The notes beneath the pieces were generated by a model that did no database searches, was not told the DNA's origin, and saw nothing but the letters and a program-made list of their open reading frames with translations. A stretch of 64,000 nucleotides of DNA, taken from assembly GCF_026151205.1 (NCBI RefSeq), contig NC_087082.1, positions 10,486,901 through 10,550,900 of the forward strand, read 5' to 3'. Positions 43,642-56,098 of this stretch are shown one piece after another (position 1 is the stretch's first letter; the number at the start of each line of letters is the position of its first letter). Both the position numbers and the translations under genes were made by a program. The DNA is from Bolinopsis microptera (taxonomy: Eukaryota; Ctenophora; Tentaculata; Lobata; Bolinopsidae).

Positions 43642-45133
43642 CCTCCCCTGTTTGATAATTAAATCAGTATGACAAGAGTGATAGTATTAGTATACTCCAG
43701 CCTAAAAGTAAAGTCTAGGTCTAGGACTATCCTTTTTTCTGTGACCCATCCTTGACTCTTAGTCTGTAAAACTATTAGCATCAATTACATTATCAGATCA
43801 CTTACAATTCTCGCCGTCTGAGCAGAAAACGTTCAAATAATAAACAGCAGAATTGTGGCTACTTTTTGCTTACCACCAGACAATGACTTGCTGGTTCAAC
43901 AGCAACCCAGACGGCCATTTGATCAGCTTTTGAGCTATTAATTAAAATTAATCAATTCAGTAAATATGATGCATTGTTGAATATATGCAGCATCGTGTCA
44001 AAAATCCGCGCAATATTATAGTAAAATCTATATGATGCTACGTACAAAACATAAAAAACAAAAGCAAAAAAAGCGAGCAGATTAAAAATGATCCCCACCT
44101 GAAAATTCGAATTACCCGACACAGCAGTGGCATAACGTATTCTGAGCAGTGGCATAACGTATTCATTTGCCACCCAACACCCCAACCCGCCTCGCTTTAT
44201 TTTGCCCACCCCCCCCCCCCCCCCCCCCCCCCCATTTGTCTTATGGTGAAAAATAAGGTCAGGTCAAATAAACGTTCAATTGGTCTAGTCGGGAAACTGT
44301 TCAAATCGATCTTTTTTCTTTCATTAATGCCTTAAATAGGTCTTATTACGTCATTTATCCTTTAAAAACTTTCCAAATTTGATTTTAAATGATACTGAAA
44401 ATAGGTTAGAATAGTTCTTGGTATTCAAACACCGCCACAAATGTAGAAATTCTTGGAAATTAGTGTCATACAATTGATGCTTCCCGCTTACCGCAGGAGG
44501 CCAGAGTCCGTTTGACCGTAACCGAGAGAAAGAAAGACAATCACAGTTGATAGTTGACGGCATATAGGCGATTAATTGGTCCAATTGTTTCTCAATTAAG
44601 ATTTGAGATAGATCGTTTGCTTATGACCCACCCTATGGCTGAAATACTATTGTGGATACCCTTTGTCGCCCAAACATACAACTACATGATAATGTATATT
44701 CAACAGTTTAAGATCACACTTTCGATTGGACGATAGTACACCTCATGTTATGGCAACAATTGATTTGATACAGTTATTTTGGGATTTAGACATTTTACCG
44801 AGTTTGTAACTCAGATATAATTATCTATGTGATGACTTGCACACAGTGCTGCTAAGCTCAGTCCCTAACCAACCAGCCAAACAAGTTGCAAGGTGTGACC
44901 TATATAAATAAGAAGGGATACAAAGTGTCTTGATACGAAAACCACCCCCATTAGCAAGAGCTCCCTGGCTCCCGTCCCTTATAGTTATGTGATCTACGAG
45001 TCGAGCAGCAGACAAATATTAAAGGTCATGTTTACTTCTAATGTACAGCTATGATGTACAGAGTTGACATGTGGACTCAACCCTGTATCTAGCCCATTTC
45101 TAGGTCAATTAAATTCTACTGATGGATCACATC
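43642..45133. other. Non-coding interval upstream of GPCR gene 2
   Basis: Holds the presumed 5' control region of gene 2, a poly(C) run near 44206-44233 and an imperfect direct repeat of GCAGTGGCATAACGTATTC near 44120-44165. No gene, TATA-like box or RNA gene that I can support. Confidence 0.6.
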
Positions 45134-48100
45134 TATGGTGGCCGAGGTGGATCATTGTAAATTATTTCAAAAAGACTAAAGAAAAACAAAATAAATCAAG
45201 ATTGAATTAAAAATTAAATAAAAAATAAATTAAAACAAAATAAAACAAAATTAAAACAAAATTAAAACAAATTAAAACTAAACCAAATTAAAATAAAACT
45301 AAATTAAAAGTAAAATTTAAAAATTTTTTAAAAAAAAAACCAAAAAAAAACCAAAAACTAAAACCAAAACAAAACAAAATTTAAATTTTTAAAAAATTTA
45401 AAAAAACAAAAAAAAAAACCGATTCAAAACAAAAATGAAATCGCTCCATGGCCGAAACGTATCATCAGCAATCCTCACTGCGCGCCACAAAGAACGTACG
45501 TGCGCAAGAGCACGTTTCCTTGATTTTTGTAGGGGATTTGTAGGGGATTTGACCCCTGTAGGGGATTTATGTTCCGGGGTATTTGGAACAGGTTTAGGGG
45601 TTTAAATAGTTAGTACCTGTTCCAAACCATCAGAAAAATCAAGTTTCGATCTCCCAACCCACTCAGGCCACTCCCAGGGGCCACGCCCATCCCAAAATAG
45701 CTGAAATCCAGGTCAAATCAAGATTGAAAATCTTTACCCCTGTAGGGGATTTATGTTCCGGGGTATTTGGAACAGGTTTAGGGGTTTAAATAGTTAGTAC
45801 CTGTTCCAAACCATCAGAAAAATCAAGTTTCGACCACCCAACCCACTCAGGCCACTCTCAGGGGCCACGCCCATCCCAAAATAGCTGAAATCCAGGTCAA
45901 ATCAAGATTGAAAATCTTTACCCCTGTAGGGGATTTATGTTCCGGGGTATTTGGAACAAGTTTAGGGGTTTAAATAGTTAGTACCTGTTCCAAACCATCA
46001 GAAAAATCAAGTTTCGATCTCCCAACCCACTCAGGCCACTCCCAGGGGCCACGCCCATCCCAAAATAGCTGAAATCCAGGTCAAATCCCATACAAATCCA
46101 GACTGAGAATCTTCACCCCTCTATGAGATTTATGTTCTCGGGTAGGTGGCACAAGTTTTTGTTGGTTAATTAACTAGTAACTGTCGTAAACCATCATTAA
46201 AACCTAGTTTTGACATCTTGGCCCACTCAGGCCGCCCCTAAGGGCCACGGATAACCCAGAAAAGCTACAGGGGGTGGCCGGTGGGGTGGGGCAAAAGTAA
46301 TATTACATACGTTGGGTATTATACCACCACCGTGTTTCATATTATGGACCTGTAACTTTGCAGATGGCATGCTGTAATGCAGCTACTCATTCGAGGATTC
46401 CGTCGCCAATGTTCGAAAATTTGAATAATTTACGCCCAAATAATATTAAATCACCTATATTGTTCTTTCCGGACGCCCATCTATTTCAAATTACTGTAGA
46501 TAATTAATTGCTGCATCGGATCTAAAAAAATTGAGGCCAAACGGATTTGAAATGACGAAGTTATCAAGCATTTTATGTAACTCGTTAACAAAATTGATTG
46601 TGTGATTATGTGATAGGACACCTTAATTGGGTTCCCTTGCAATTTAACGGGGTCGCCTAATCACCTGAACAGGTAATCCAATCACCTGATCACACGTAAT
46701 TAATAAACTCGTTATGCCTCGTATCTCGGTCAAATGAGAAGCTACAACTCTCATTTTTTTCAGATCGAACGTAATTTGAATGACCAAATACAATTCTATA
46801 AGATTTGGCTCGACCTGATTATCAAACTATCAAATAAATGCGATAATACAAAATAATACCCCGGAACATAAATCCCCTACTATACAGGGGTAAAGATTTT
46901 CAATCTTGATTTTACCTAGATTTCAGCTATTTTGGGATGGGCGTGGCCCCTGGGAGTGGCTAGAGTGGGTTTAGCGGTCGAAACTTGATTTTTCTGATAG
47001 TTTGGGAGAGGTAATAACTATTTAAACCCCTAAACCTATTCCAAATACCCCGGAATATAAATCCCTTACAGGGGTAAAGATTTTCAATCTTGATTTGACC
47101 TGGATTTCAGCTATTTTGGGATGGGCGTGGCCTCTGGGAGTGGCCTGAGTGGGTTGGGAGGTCAAAACTTGATTTTTCTGATGGTTTGGAACAGGTACTA
47201 ACTATTTAAACCCCTAAACCTGTTCCAAATACCCCGGAACATAAATCCCCTACAGGGGTAAAGATTTTCAATCTTGATTTGACCTGGATTTCAGCTATTT
47301 TGGGATGGGCGTGGCCCCTGGGAGTGGCCTGAGTGGGTTTGGAGATCGAAAATTGATTTTTCTGATGGTTTGGAACAGGTACTAACTATTTAAACCCCTA
47401 AACTTGTTCCAAATATCCCGGAACATAAATCCCCTACAGGGGTAAAGATTTTCAATCTTGATTTGACCAGGATTTCAGCTATTTTGGGATGGGCGTGGCC
47501 CCTGGGAGTGGCCTGAGTGGGTTGGGAGATCGAAACTTGATTTTTCTGATGGTTTGGAACAGGTACTAACTATTTAAACCCCTAAACCTGTTCCAAATAC
47601 CCCGGAACATAAATCCCCTACAGGGGTAAAGATTTTCAATCTTGATTTGTCCTGGATTTCAGCTATTTTGGGATGGGCGTGGCCCCTGGGAGTGGCCTGA
47701 GTGGGTTGGGTGGTCGAAACTTGATTTTTCTGATGGTTTGGAACAGGTACTAACTATTTAAACCCCTAAACCTGTTCCAAATACCCCGGAACATAAATCC
47801 CCTACAGGGGTCAAATCCCCTACAAAAATCAAGGGAACGTGCTCTTGCGCACGTACGTTCGCGCAGTGAGGATTGCTGATGATACGTTTCGGCCATGGAG
47901 CGAGTTCATTTTTGTTTTGAATCGGTTTTTTTTGGTTTTTTTTTATTTTTTAAAAATTTTTAAAAATTTTAATTTAAATTTTGTTTTGTTTTGGTTTTAG
48001 TTTTTTTTTTGTTTTTTTTTTGTTTTTTTTTAATTTTTTAAAATTTTACTTTTAATTTAGTTTTATTTTAATTTGGTTTAGTTTTAATTTGTTTTAATTT

Positions 48101-48224
48101 TGTTTTATTTTGTTTTATTTTGTTTTAATTTACTTTTTATTTAATTTTCAATTCAATCTTGATTTATTTTGTTTTTCTTTAGTCTTTTTGAAATAATTTA
48201 CAATGATCCACCTCGGCCACCATA
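45134..48224. mobile_element. Foldback-type element with 183-bp repeats in both arms
   Basis: TATGGTGGCCGAGGTGGATC at 45134 and its inverted copy ending at 48224, flanked by CACATC (45128-45133 and 48225-48230). Each arm has an A- or T-rich tract, a unique segment with GGCCGAAACGTATCATCAGC, and a ~183-bp tandem repeat (starts CCTGTAGGGGATTTATGTTC): three full plus one degenerate copy on the left, about five on the right. The centre (~46260-46850) is unique and non-coding. The structure matches foldback transposons whose arms are made of tandem repeats; the 6-bp duplication does not fit the usual 9 bp of that group. No transposase. Confidence 0.85.
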
Positions 48225-51200
48225 CACATCACTAATTATACGTCACTAATTGATAATATGATATGATCACCGTGGGACCCCTAATAATAGGGGGGGGGGG
48301 GGGGGGGGGGGGGTCTGGAAGTCGGCCTCCCGAACTGGCTCACAAAGTCCTGTAAAACCAGCGCTGCAGATTACATGTTTCAGTCAATAGATCGTGCTAG
48401 TGAGCATTTCTTAAAACTGACAACGAATTAATTAAAATTCGAATCTCGTGCCGCGTTTTCAACTGAGTCTAGTCATGAGATAAAATAGTGACTTGGTGAC
48501 GCTGTCACATAGCCCGGCACTCACGTGTATATGTAAAGATATAACACTGTAAGTCTAACTCTTCAAAAACATCCCAAAATGTTTATCAGTTCTGCGTGAA
48601 TGACGAATAACTAATATTTATAGTATAAAAGATGTAACAAAATAAAGCTACCAGGATAAAACTTTATAGTAAAATCTGCATATATAGGCCTGAAACATTC
48701 TACACCATTCTGATTTGTTACATGTAATGTCGCTCACGTGTACTCACATAAAAACAACTAGCACCACAGTACGTTTCCCAGACGAACGCGTGCAACAAGT
48801 GGGCGCCATGGACTGGAGAGCTGGAGCATGGACGTGTTATCGACTTTCCAATGAGCTTGAGAACAATATCACAATATGCTTCTCTTATCATCCAACAACC
48901 TCTTTATTACTTTCTAATTATGTTTAATTGAACTGTTCATTGTACATTAGTCACATATAATATTCCAAGGCATATCCTAACCTCACAATGCAAGCTTAAG
49001 GGGTATGATTGGGCTATTCTGGGGTATTCTGGGGTATTCTGGGGTATTCTGGGGTATGATTGGTGATACGAAGGGGTGTCCTCGAGTGATCTGTTACTTA
49101 TAGACACATTATACTATACATATATATTATATACAAACCGGTTGGATGAGGATATGCTACTAATGGTCACTCAGTTGTAAGATTAGAGTCGCCTTAGATT
49201 GGGTACAAGTGGAGTGTTCGGATTACTTACCTTACCAGAAAGAATTGGTCGGCTGAAACTTAGTGCTCATAGATTAGCTGTTTGTTACAGAGAAAAATCT
49301 CATCGCCTAATTTTTAGTAGATTATGATTTTCACCACCAATATCGTAGCAATAGCCTTCTGAATACTGATATTACTTTTTGTAACATGCTCAATTGCAGC
49401 TATTAGCTGTAATACTGAATCAAAATAGAAAAACCTGACAACCAAAAATGTGTCAAGAATCTCAGAAAAAGATGATGGGTATGGCAGGTCGTTTGTACTC
49501 ATGCTTGATTCTAGGGCACGGTTAGAATTAACGTTGTGCAGAACTTCTACTAGCCATATAAATTATAAAATAAGTCTCGAGCAGGCTCCGTAGGGGTTAT
49601 ATATATTATTATACCAATATCATTATCTATTGTATCCATCGGATTCATGTTATTAATACACCACTATGATCTATACATTGGAAACAAACTGAAATTGTAC
49701 AAATGAAATATCGGACAAATTTCTTTCACAGATTTTTTTACTTTATGAGCAAAGTCGAACTAAATAAATCAAAATGCTTGTTCACTAAATCACGTACTGA
49801 GGATTGGATCAAGTGAATCCGTTGGAATAATTAATTCATCTTGAAAAGAATGCTTGATTTTTAATTAATTCAACTGTAAATGTGAATACTGATAGTTGGA
49901 TAATATCCGGTTGAAAGAGACAAGGGCAAATTTGTCTTTGTCTCTTCCAACCGGATATTATCCAACTATCAGTATTTAAATCATGAGACTAATAAACAGC
50001 GAACTACTCCATCATTTGGTAAATGTGAATATTATCAAATGTTATCAATGAATCTGAATTCGAACATTGTGACTATTGAGTACTGAATACTGCCTAATGG
50101 TGAGAACGTGGTTCTGTGGAACGTGGAGAAATACGGAATAAAATTAATACTGCTTTAGATTTGTGACACCTTCAAGACTGTTTCGCCATGACTAGACTGA
50201 GACAAGATAAAGACTAAAGATAAAAGCAAGATAAAGACAAAAAAGCTAGTATTTATGAATACAATGTATCAACAATGGCACAATAGAACAATCTATCAAA
50301 ATAAGAAAATATCTAATGAATAAAAAAGACAAACTTCTTTGGGTTTTCTTCACGATTTAATTTATTTAAGAAAACGGGAATTATTGAGGACGGTTGCACG
50401 TAGGATGAAAATTGATTGTTTGTGACAGTCTTCCGCCACACCAGGGACAGGAATGCGACCTGCAAAAAACCTGGCTTCATTAGTTACGTACCATAGAATG
50501 GAAATAATAGTTTCACGAAGTCAATCTCAGAGATAAAACGCGTAAATTCTAACTGGTGCATCGAAAGCTTCTGTACAGTGTACACTCTGTGATGTACATA
50601 GGCGGGATAAATTCGTTAGGTCGATCCCAAAAGATCACATTTACTTACCGGATACCACGTACCAAGCTATAATAGTCTATACCAAATAGACAAATACAAG
50701 TCGGAAAAAAATAACAAACATCAAATACATAATGAAATAGACATCATCAAATATAAGTGTCGATTGTGAGATGGCGGTATCCTTTCATTTCTTAAACACT
50801 GAAGCGCGTTCTCTGGACGGAGGGATTATTCAAACCATAACCTTATCCTTTACTGAAGCATATACTAAAACCTTAACCCTAACCAATTTCCTTATATGGT
50901 CAAAAATATCGTAGTTCGAGTGTAAAGTGATTTAGCACGCTCGTAGAACAATTGCGGATTTGGACATGTGCCTTTTTCCGTTTTCGCAGAAACCTCATTT
51001 TAAAAGCTGTTACCAAAACGATGATATTGTCTCACAACCACGTACAATATACCATCAAACCATAATGAACTACTCGACTGATCCTAAAAAATCATTTATT
51101 GGACCGTGACTGATAGGTGAGGGACGTTGTCATGGTGACCAGTACGACGTGGTACAACTTGTCTATCAGACTGTAGTTAATGCTTTAATGAGACAGGTTG

Positions 51201-51757
51201 ACCATTTCAATATCATATTTTCACTAGACAAAATAAAACGTTAGCACGTATAAATTGATGAATACAATGTATCAATAATAGCACAATAAAACAACTGTAT
51301 CTGTCTGAAACCTAAATAAGAAAATACCTAATGAATAAAAAAAAGCAAACTTTTTTTGGTTTTTCTAACAATTCAACTAAATTCTAATGGATACCACTAT
51401 AAAGGATTTTTGTTTTATGTCTAAGCATAATTCTGCATGCTGATATAATGAAAGATAAAACTCATAAAATTAAAAAGTGTGCCCTACAAAATGCACGTCT
51501 GCATCGGACAATGGTACAATGTGTATTTTGTGAATGTCACAATGCCTCTTTGTAGTTTGTTAACAAAACACAGCTTATTATCAATAATAATATAAACGTC
51601 ACCATGGAAACACAACACGTCACAACATACATTGTATTTTATTACATCAAGCCTAGAAATTGCATCGGATGAATAAACGTTTTTCTCAGCTCTCAGCCCT
51701 CAGGTATCGTGTTTGATTTTGAAATCTGAGAGGGGACTATTCACACACTTTCTTTGT
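48225..51757. other. Non-coding interval with small repeats
   Basis: Holds a poly(G) run at 48291-48313, an 11-bp tandem repeat GGGGTATTCTG at about 49016-49056, the hairpin at 49885-49976, and a decayed direct duplication (GAATACAATGTATCAA..., about 50255-50350 and 51250-51350). No gene supported. Confidence 0.6.
49885..49976. mobile_element. 92-bp near-perfect hairpin
   Basis: AATACTGATAGTTGGATAAT with the rest of a ~39-nt arm is followed, after about 13 nt, by its inverted copy ending at 49976. It looks like a snap-back MITE or hairpin RNA source. Confidence 0.8.
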
Positions 51758-52300
51758 TCACCCTCTAGCTTTGGCTGTAAGAAATCTGTCTTCGGGATTC
51801 GGGAACCTTCCAAGTTTCAGAAGAAGCTGTTCAGTTTTGTAGATATTCCGAATCTTTACAATGTTTACCTCCACTTTAGAGTTGTCCCTTATCTCCTTCA
51901 CATCCTCTATAGCCAAACCAGTAGCAAGATTCATAAAGAGAATCTAAATCACAATTGCAAAGAATATCAAAGCCACCACATGTCCGTTTATGAGCTGCAT
52001 GGCAATGTCCTCCTCACCGGAATCATAGTCCTCATAAGCAACTCCACTCACACCCATAGACAAGGTCTTATAGTACGCGGACCATGTGGTAAACGAGGAG
52101 TACTGAGAGTTTATACCTCCCGCAGATAAGAGATGGAACACACAGACGAACCCTAGCACGAAGACCACCAACAGGGCTCCAATGCTCCGGATAAACGTTA
52201 TCACTATCTTGAAGAACATGATGATGTGTAGACCTATGTTGAGGAAGCTGATCGCCCGGAGAGTAAAGAGAATATTTACGAAGGAGCACACGACCGATTA
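51758..52300 (-). pseudogene. TRPA-like channel fragment (S4-S5 to post-S6), stop codon in S6
   Basis: The minus-strand frame has FLNIGLHIIMFFKIVITFIR (S4-S5/S5), a hydrophobic S5, a pore-loop-like stretch (SAYYKTLSMGVSGVAYEDY) and S6 (VALIFFAIVI). It then meets TAG at 51946-51944, and the same frame goes on with LFMNLATGLAIEDV and KLGRF to a TGA at 51758. The order matches TRPA1-type channels, in which S6 ends in NLLIGLA. The upstream part is lost where the foldback-like element begins near 52312. The ankyrin repeats and S1-S4 are absent from the window. Confidence 0.75.
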
Positions 52301-52311
52301 GCTGATTATGC

Positions 52312-53763
52312 AGAAGGACTTTCGACAAAACTGTACCATAAGGAATGGTCGAAAATCGAGTGTTTTAGTAAATAACTTAGAATATTTTTTCGATTTTCTC
52401 AAGATCTGATAGATAGATTTTCTTTAAACTTTCCAGATAGTTGTATGGCTATCAGACGGATAATCTGTGCGATTTTGGGCGTATTTCTATGGGGCAAACT
52501 TGAGATATGACTTCAAACACAAGAAAATATCTCCAAATTGGCGGGTTCTAGCGGAGCACAGGTATATATTTAGAGATCTGAATGATAGATTTTCTTTAAA
52601 CTTTCCAGATAGTTGTATGGCTATCAGACGGATAATCTGTGCGATTTTGGGCGAGTTTCTATGTGGCAAACTTGAGATATGACTTCAAACACAAGTAAAT
52701 ATTTCAAATTGGCGGTTTCTAGCGGAACGCAGGCATATATTTCGAGATCTGAATAATAGAATTTTTTTAAACTTTCCAGATAGTTACATGGCTATAAGAC
52801 AGATAATCTGAGCAACTTTGGGCGAATTTCTATGTGCCAAACTTGAGATATGACTTCAAACACAAGTAAATATTTCAAATTGGCGGTTTCTAGCGGAACG
52901 CAGGCATATATTTCGAGATCTGAATGATAGAATTTTTAAAACTTTCCAGATAGTTACATGGCTATCAGACAGATAATCTGAGCGATTTTGGGCGAGTTTC
53001 TATGTGCCAAACTTGAGATATGACTTCAAACACAAGAAAATATCTTCAAATTGGCGTTTTCTAGCGGAACACGGGTATATATATTTTGAGATCTGACTGA
53101 TACATTTTCTTTAAACTTTCCAGATAGTTACATGGCTTTATGACGAATAATGTGTACTAATTTGGGTGAATTTCTTTTAAGTGCCAAACTTGAGATATGA
53201 TTTCAAACAAAGAAAATATCTCAAATTGGTGGTTTCTGCAGGATGCAGGCATATTATATATTTCAACATCTGACCGATAGATTTTCTTACAACTTTCCAG
53301 ATAGTTACATGGCTATCATAGGAACAATCTGTGCGAGTTTGGGTGAATTCTTATGCCCCAAATATTAAAATCTACAAATCGGTGGTTTTGAGTGTTACCA
53401 AGGCTCAAAGGATGGCACATAACTTCTTATAGAGCTTAATATACCTTGAACAGTTATGCTCAAAGATCTTCTTTCTCCATGCCATGTAACTATCTGGAAA
53501 GTTTTAAAAAATTCTATCATTTAGATCTCGAAATATATGCCTGCGTTCCGCTAGAAACCGCCAAAAAATTTGAAATATTTACTTGTGTTTGAAGTCATAT
53601 CTAAAGTTTGGCACATAGAAATTCGCCCAAACTCGCTCAGATTATCCGTCTTATAGCCCTGTAACTATCTGGAAAGTTTAAAGAAATTCTATCATTCAGA
53701 TCTCGAGATAATCGACTTTCGTCAAATATTGTACCATGGTACAGTTTGGTACAGAAAGTCCAA
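52312..53763. mobile_element. Second foldback-like element with ~178-bp tandem repeats
   Basis: Six direct copies of a ~178-bp unit (containing AACTTTCCAGATAGTT and GGCTATCAGACGGATAATCT) at about 52412-53390 are followed by one to two copies in inverted orientation at 53480-53710. The ends GGACTTTC..ACAAAACTGTACCAT and an inverted match at 53763 suggest terminal inverted repeats. No coding sequence. It abuts the TRPA-like pseudogene. Confidence 0.75.
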
Positions 53764-54186
53764 CTCTGATTTTGACCCCATAAAATCTATTTCGAAATAA
53801 CTGAAACTGTGGTAGTTACTTAGGCCAAAAACTAAAAATCTGCAAATTTTGCGCGAAAAAACGCCGTGAAGCTTTTTTAGCGAAAATTTCTGCACGGTGA
53901 ATTTGTATTGTTTACATTTTTGGTATCAAATTTATCAAAATCGGAGACAAAAATTCTGTGCCAACTCATAGCACTTATTGCTTAGACTACAGACGCAATA
54001 TCTACTTTTAATTATTGAGATGACAGAGAGCTTGAGAGAGCAGTCCCGACTTCAGGCCTTATTGTTACTGTCACGCAGATTGTGTTAACACAAACGTACA
54101 TGCACGAGTAGTGTAGTGAGAGTACACTACACATGCACACTCTAAGTTAGTAAGTTTACCAGACATATTAAGTTTGTTAAAGTTAT

Positions 54187-54720
54187 GACATGGTTATGAC
54201 TTATGACATGGTTAGGACATGGCTATGAATTATGACATGGTTATGACTTGGACATGGTTATGACATGGTTATGACATGGTTATGACTTGTGACATGGTTA
54301 TGACATGGTTATGACGGGTCCGGGACTCTAGGGCGTAAGACTCTAGGGCGTGAGACTTTAGGGCGGCGCCCTAACCCTAACCATCACCCTAACCCTAACC
54401 CTAACCCTTATCCTAACCCTAACCCTAACCCAAACCCAAACCCTAACCCTAACCCTAACCCTAACCCTAAGACCTTAGAGTCTTACGCCCTAGAGTTTTA
54501 CGCCCTAGAGTCCGGACCCCGGTTATGACATGGTTATGACATGGTTATGACATGGTTATGACATGGTTATGACATGGTTATGACTTGTGACATGGTTATG
54601 ACATGGTTATGACTTATGACATAGTTATGACTTGTGACATGGTTATGACATGGTTATGACTTGTGACATGGTTATGACATGGTTATGACTTATGACATGG
54701 TTATGACATGGTTAGAACTT
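54187..54720 (+). repeat. 11-bp minisatellite (ATGACATGGTT) with an insertion
   Basis: Two blocks of ATGACATGGTT repeats (54187-54315 and 54521-54720) separated by the telomeric-core element. Occasional GACTTAT variants. Confidence 0.9.
54316..54520. mobile_element. Small TIR element with a telomeric-repeat core
   Basis: GGTCCGGGACTCTAGGGCGT at the left and its inverted counterpart (ACGCCCTAGAGTCCGGACC) at the right enclose about 17 CCCTAA units, some variant (54367-54472). The ends themselves carry tandem CTAGGGCGTAAGA blocks. It sits inside the 11-bp minisatellite. Confidence 0.75.
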
Positions 54721-54856
54721 TTAAACATGCTAATTGATAGATGCTAAAATTAAACCACTATCGTCGAAAACGCCATTTTTTAATTTACCACTATCCTCAA
54801 ACTTCAATGAACGTGTCCACGAGATAAACCTTAATATTCCGTATAAATTACATACA

Positions 54857-55093
54857 TGGTAAGGTCTCCTCCTAGTCGTTGGAGTGGCCTGCATCACACA
54901 CATCGCGTTGGCGGCGTAACATATGTCTCCACTGTACTCGGTTGGTAGCCAAAGCTTCTGTTGTGTTGTTGTCGATGTTTTCAACACCTGTAAACTTAGC
55001 AGCATCTTCGAGTACGCAGGACTTCCAGTTCTTACGGGGTCTGCCCCTTGACCTATTTCCATAATTTGGCTTCCAGTTCAACAGAAACCTCAA
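54857..55093 (-). mobile_element. 3' fragment of the LINE family seen at 31.5-34.3 kb
   Basis: 73 residues with SRGRPRKNW, LEDAAKFTGV and the same C-terminal GHSND* end, followed by the same CGACTAGGAGGAGACCTT 3' sequence as the copy ending at 34279. 5'-truncated. Confidence 0.85.
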
Positions 55094-55369
55094 GAATCAA
55101 TAGTTCCCACAGTCAGACAACGAATGAGTTAAAAAGTTCCAGCAAAATCTTTATAACATCATTGGCAAAACATTTTCGGACATCTTCAGTACATAATAAA
55201 GATAAGGGTTAATACTCTAATTAAATCAAAAAATTAAAATTAAAATTGAAGGATGTTAGGTAAAAAGAAGTCAAACTCTTAAAAAGGGAATGGGAAGTAC
55301 TCGGGTATGGGGGGTTGTGAGGCCCCAACCAGTAGAAAAAATACTAGTCCCTGCATTAAGGGTGAAATA

Positions 55370-55895
55370 ATTCAAAGACCATTATCAAAAGTTTTATTTT
55401 CAAACAAAAGTGGCATACCAAAAGGATCACATGAATTAATACCATGGGGTTTCTGAGTTTTTGTATAAGTAGATGTTCGTTAACTTCTAAATTACTAGGA
55501 CTAGAATTCTTTAGGATAAAAACATTATTAAAAGCATCAAAATCAGGTCTATTAGAAAATAGAAAGGTTATGTGAGTCTATAAGGTGAGCTGCTAAACTA
55601 TAAGTGTCACTATCATCAGATAAAAAACCATCACTAAGTTTTATCAGGAAGGGTCTTTCAATAATTTATAATAGTTAGCTCTATGTTTGGTTACTCTTTT
55701 ATGCAAAGTCCTAATGGTACGTCCAACATAGCAGAAAGGAGATGGACACAATTTACAAATGAATATATAGACTATGTTGTAAGGAACTGCTCCTAGTCCT
55801 AAGGTATTATTGACGTTTCCACTGTAGAGTGTAGTGATTAATTGATACACAGCACAATTGAACAATTCGGTGTTTTCACTTTTTATCAGCCACAT
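55370..55895 (-). pseudogene. Penelope-like element GIY-YIG endonuclease fragment
   Basis: The frame 55895-55644 has VYIFICKLCPSPFCYVGRTIRTLHKRVTKHR, i.e. a GIY-YIG-like N-terminus with the YVGRT and catalytic Arg pattern, typical of the C-terminal endonuclease of Penelope-like elements. Downstream frames to about 55370 continue with remnants (DFDAFNNVFIL, ending near NPMVLIH), shifted. Separate from the RT fragment at 20.7-21.3 kb. Confidence 0.75.
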
Positions 55896-56098
55896 CAGAT
55901 TTCAATAATGTTAGATCCTCGAATAGTTCTGTAGACAGTGGCTGGGCACTCATCATACGCTTTAAAGTCTAACTTCAATTTGGTTATCGATACGATGTTA
56001 ACAACGGTTGAATATTTGCTATGAGTTTTGAACTCAAATACGAATAAACTTAAAATCTAATACTGTCCACAATACAACAAAAGCCATTTTCAGTTCCT

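Noticed and set aside
44351..45015. Small frames between 44.3 and 45.0 kb
   Set aside because: Short, without splice sites or recognisable motifs, in AT-rich DNA.
45540..47820. ~183-bp units resembling a satellite or CRISPR-like array
   Set aside because: Contiguous tandem repeats in inverted arms with a target duplication; a transposon structure explains them.
54367..54472. True chromosome end
   Set aside because: Unique sequence and genes continue on both sides, and the repeats are bounded by inverted ends, so they are interstitial.
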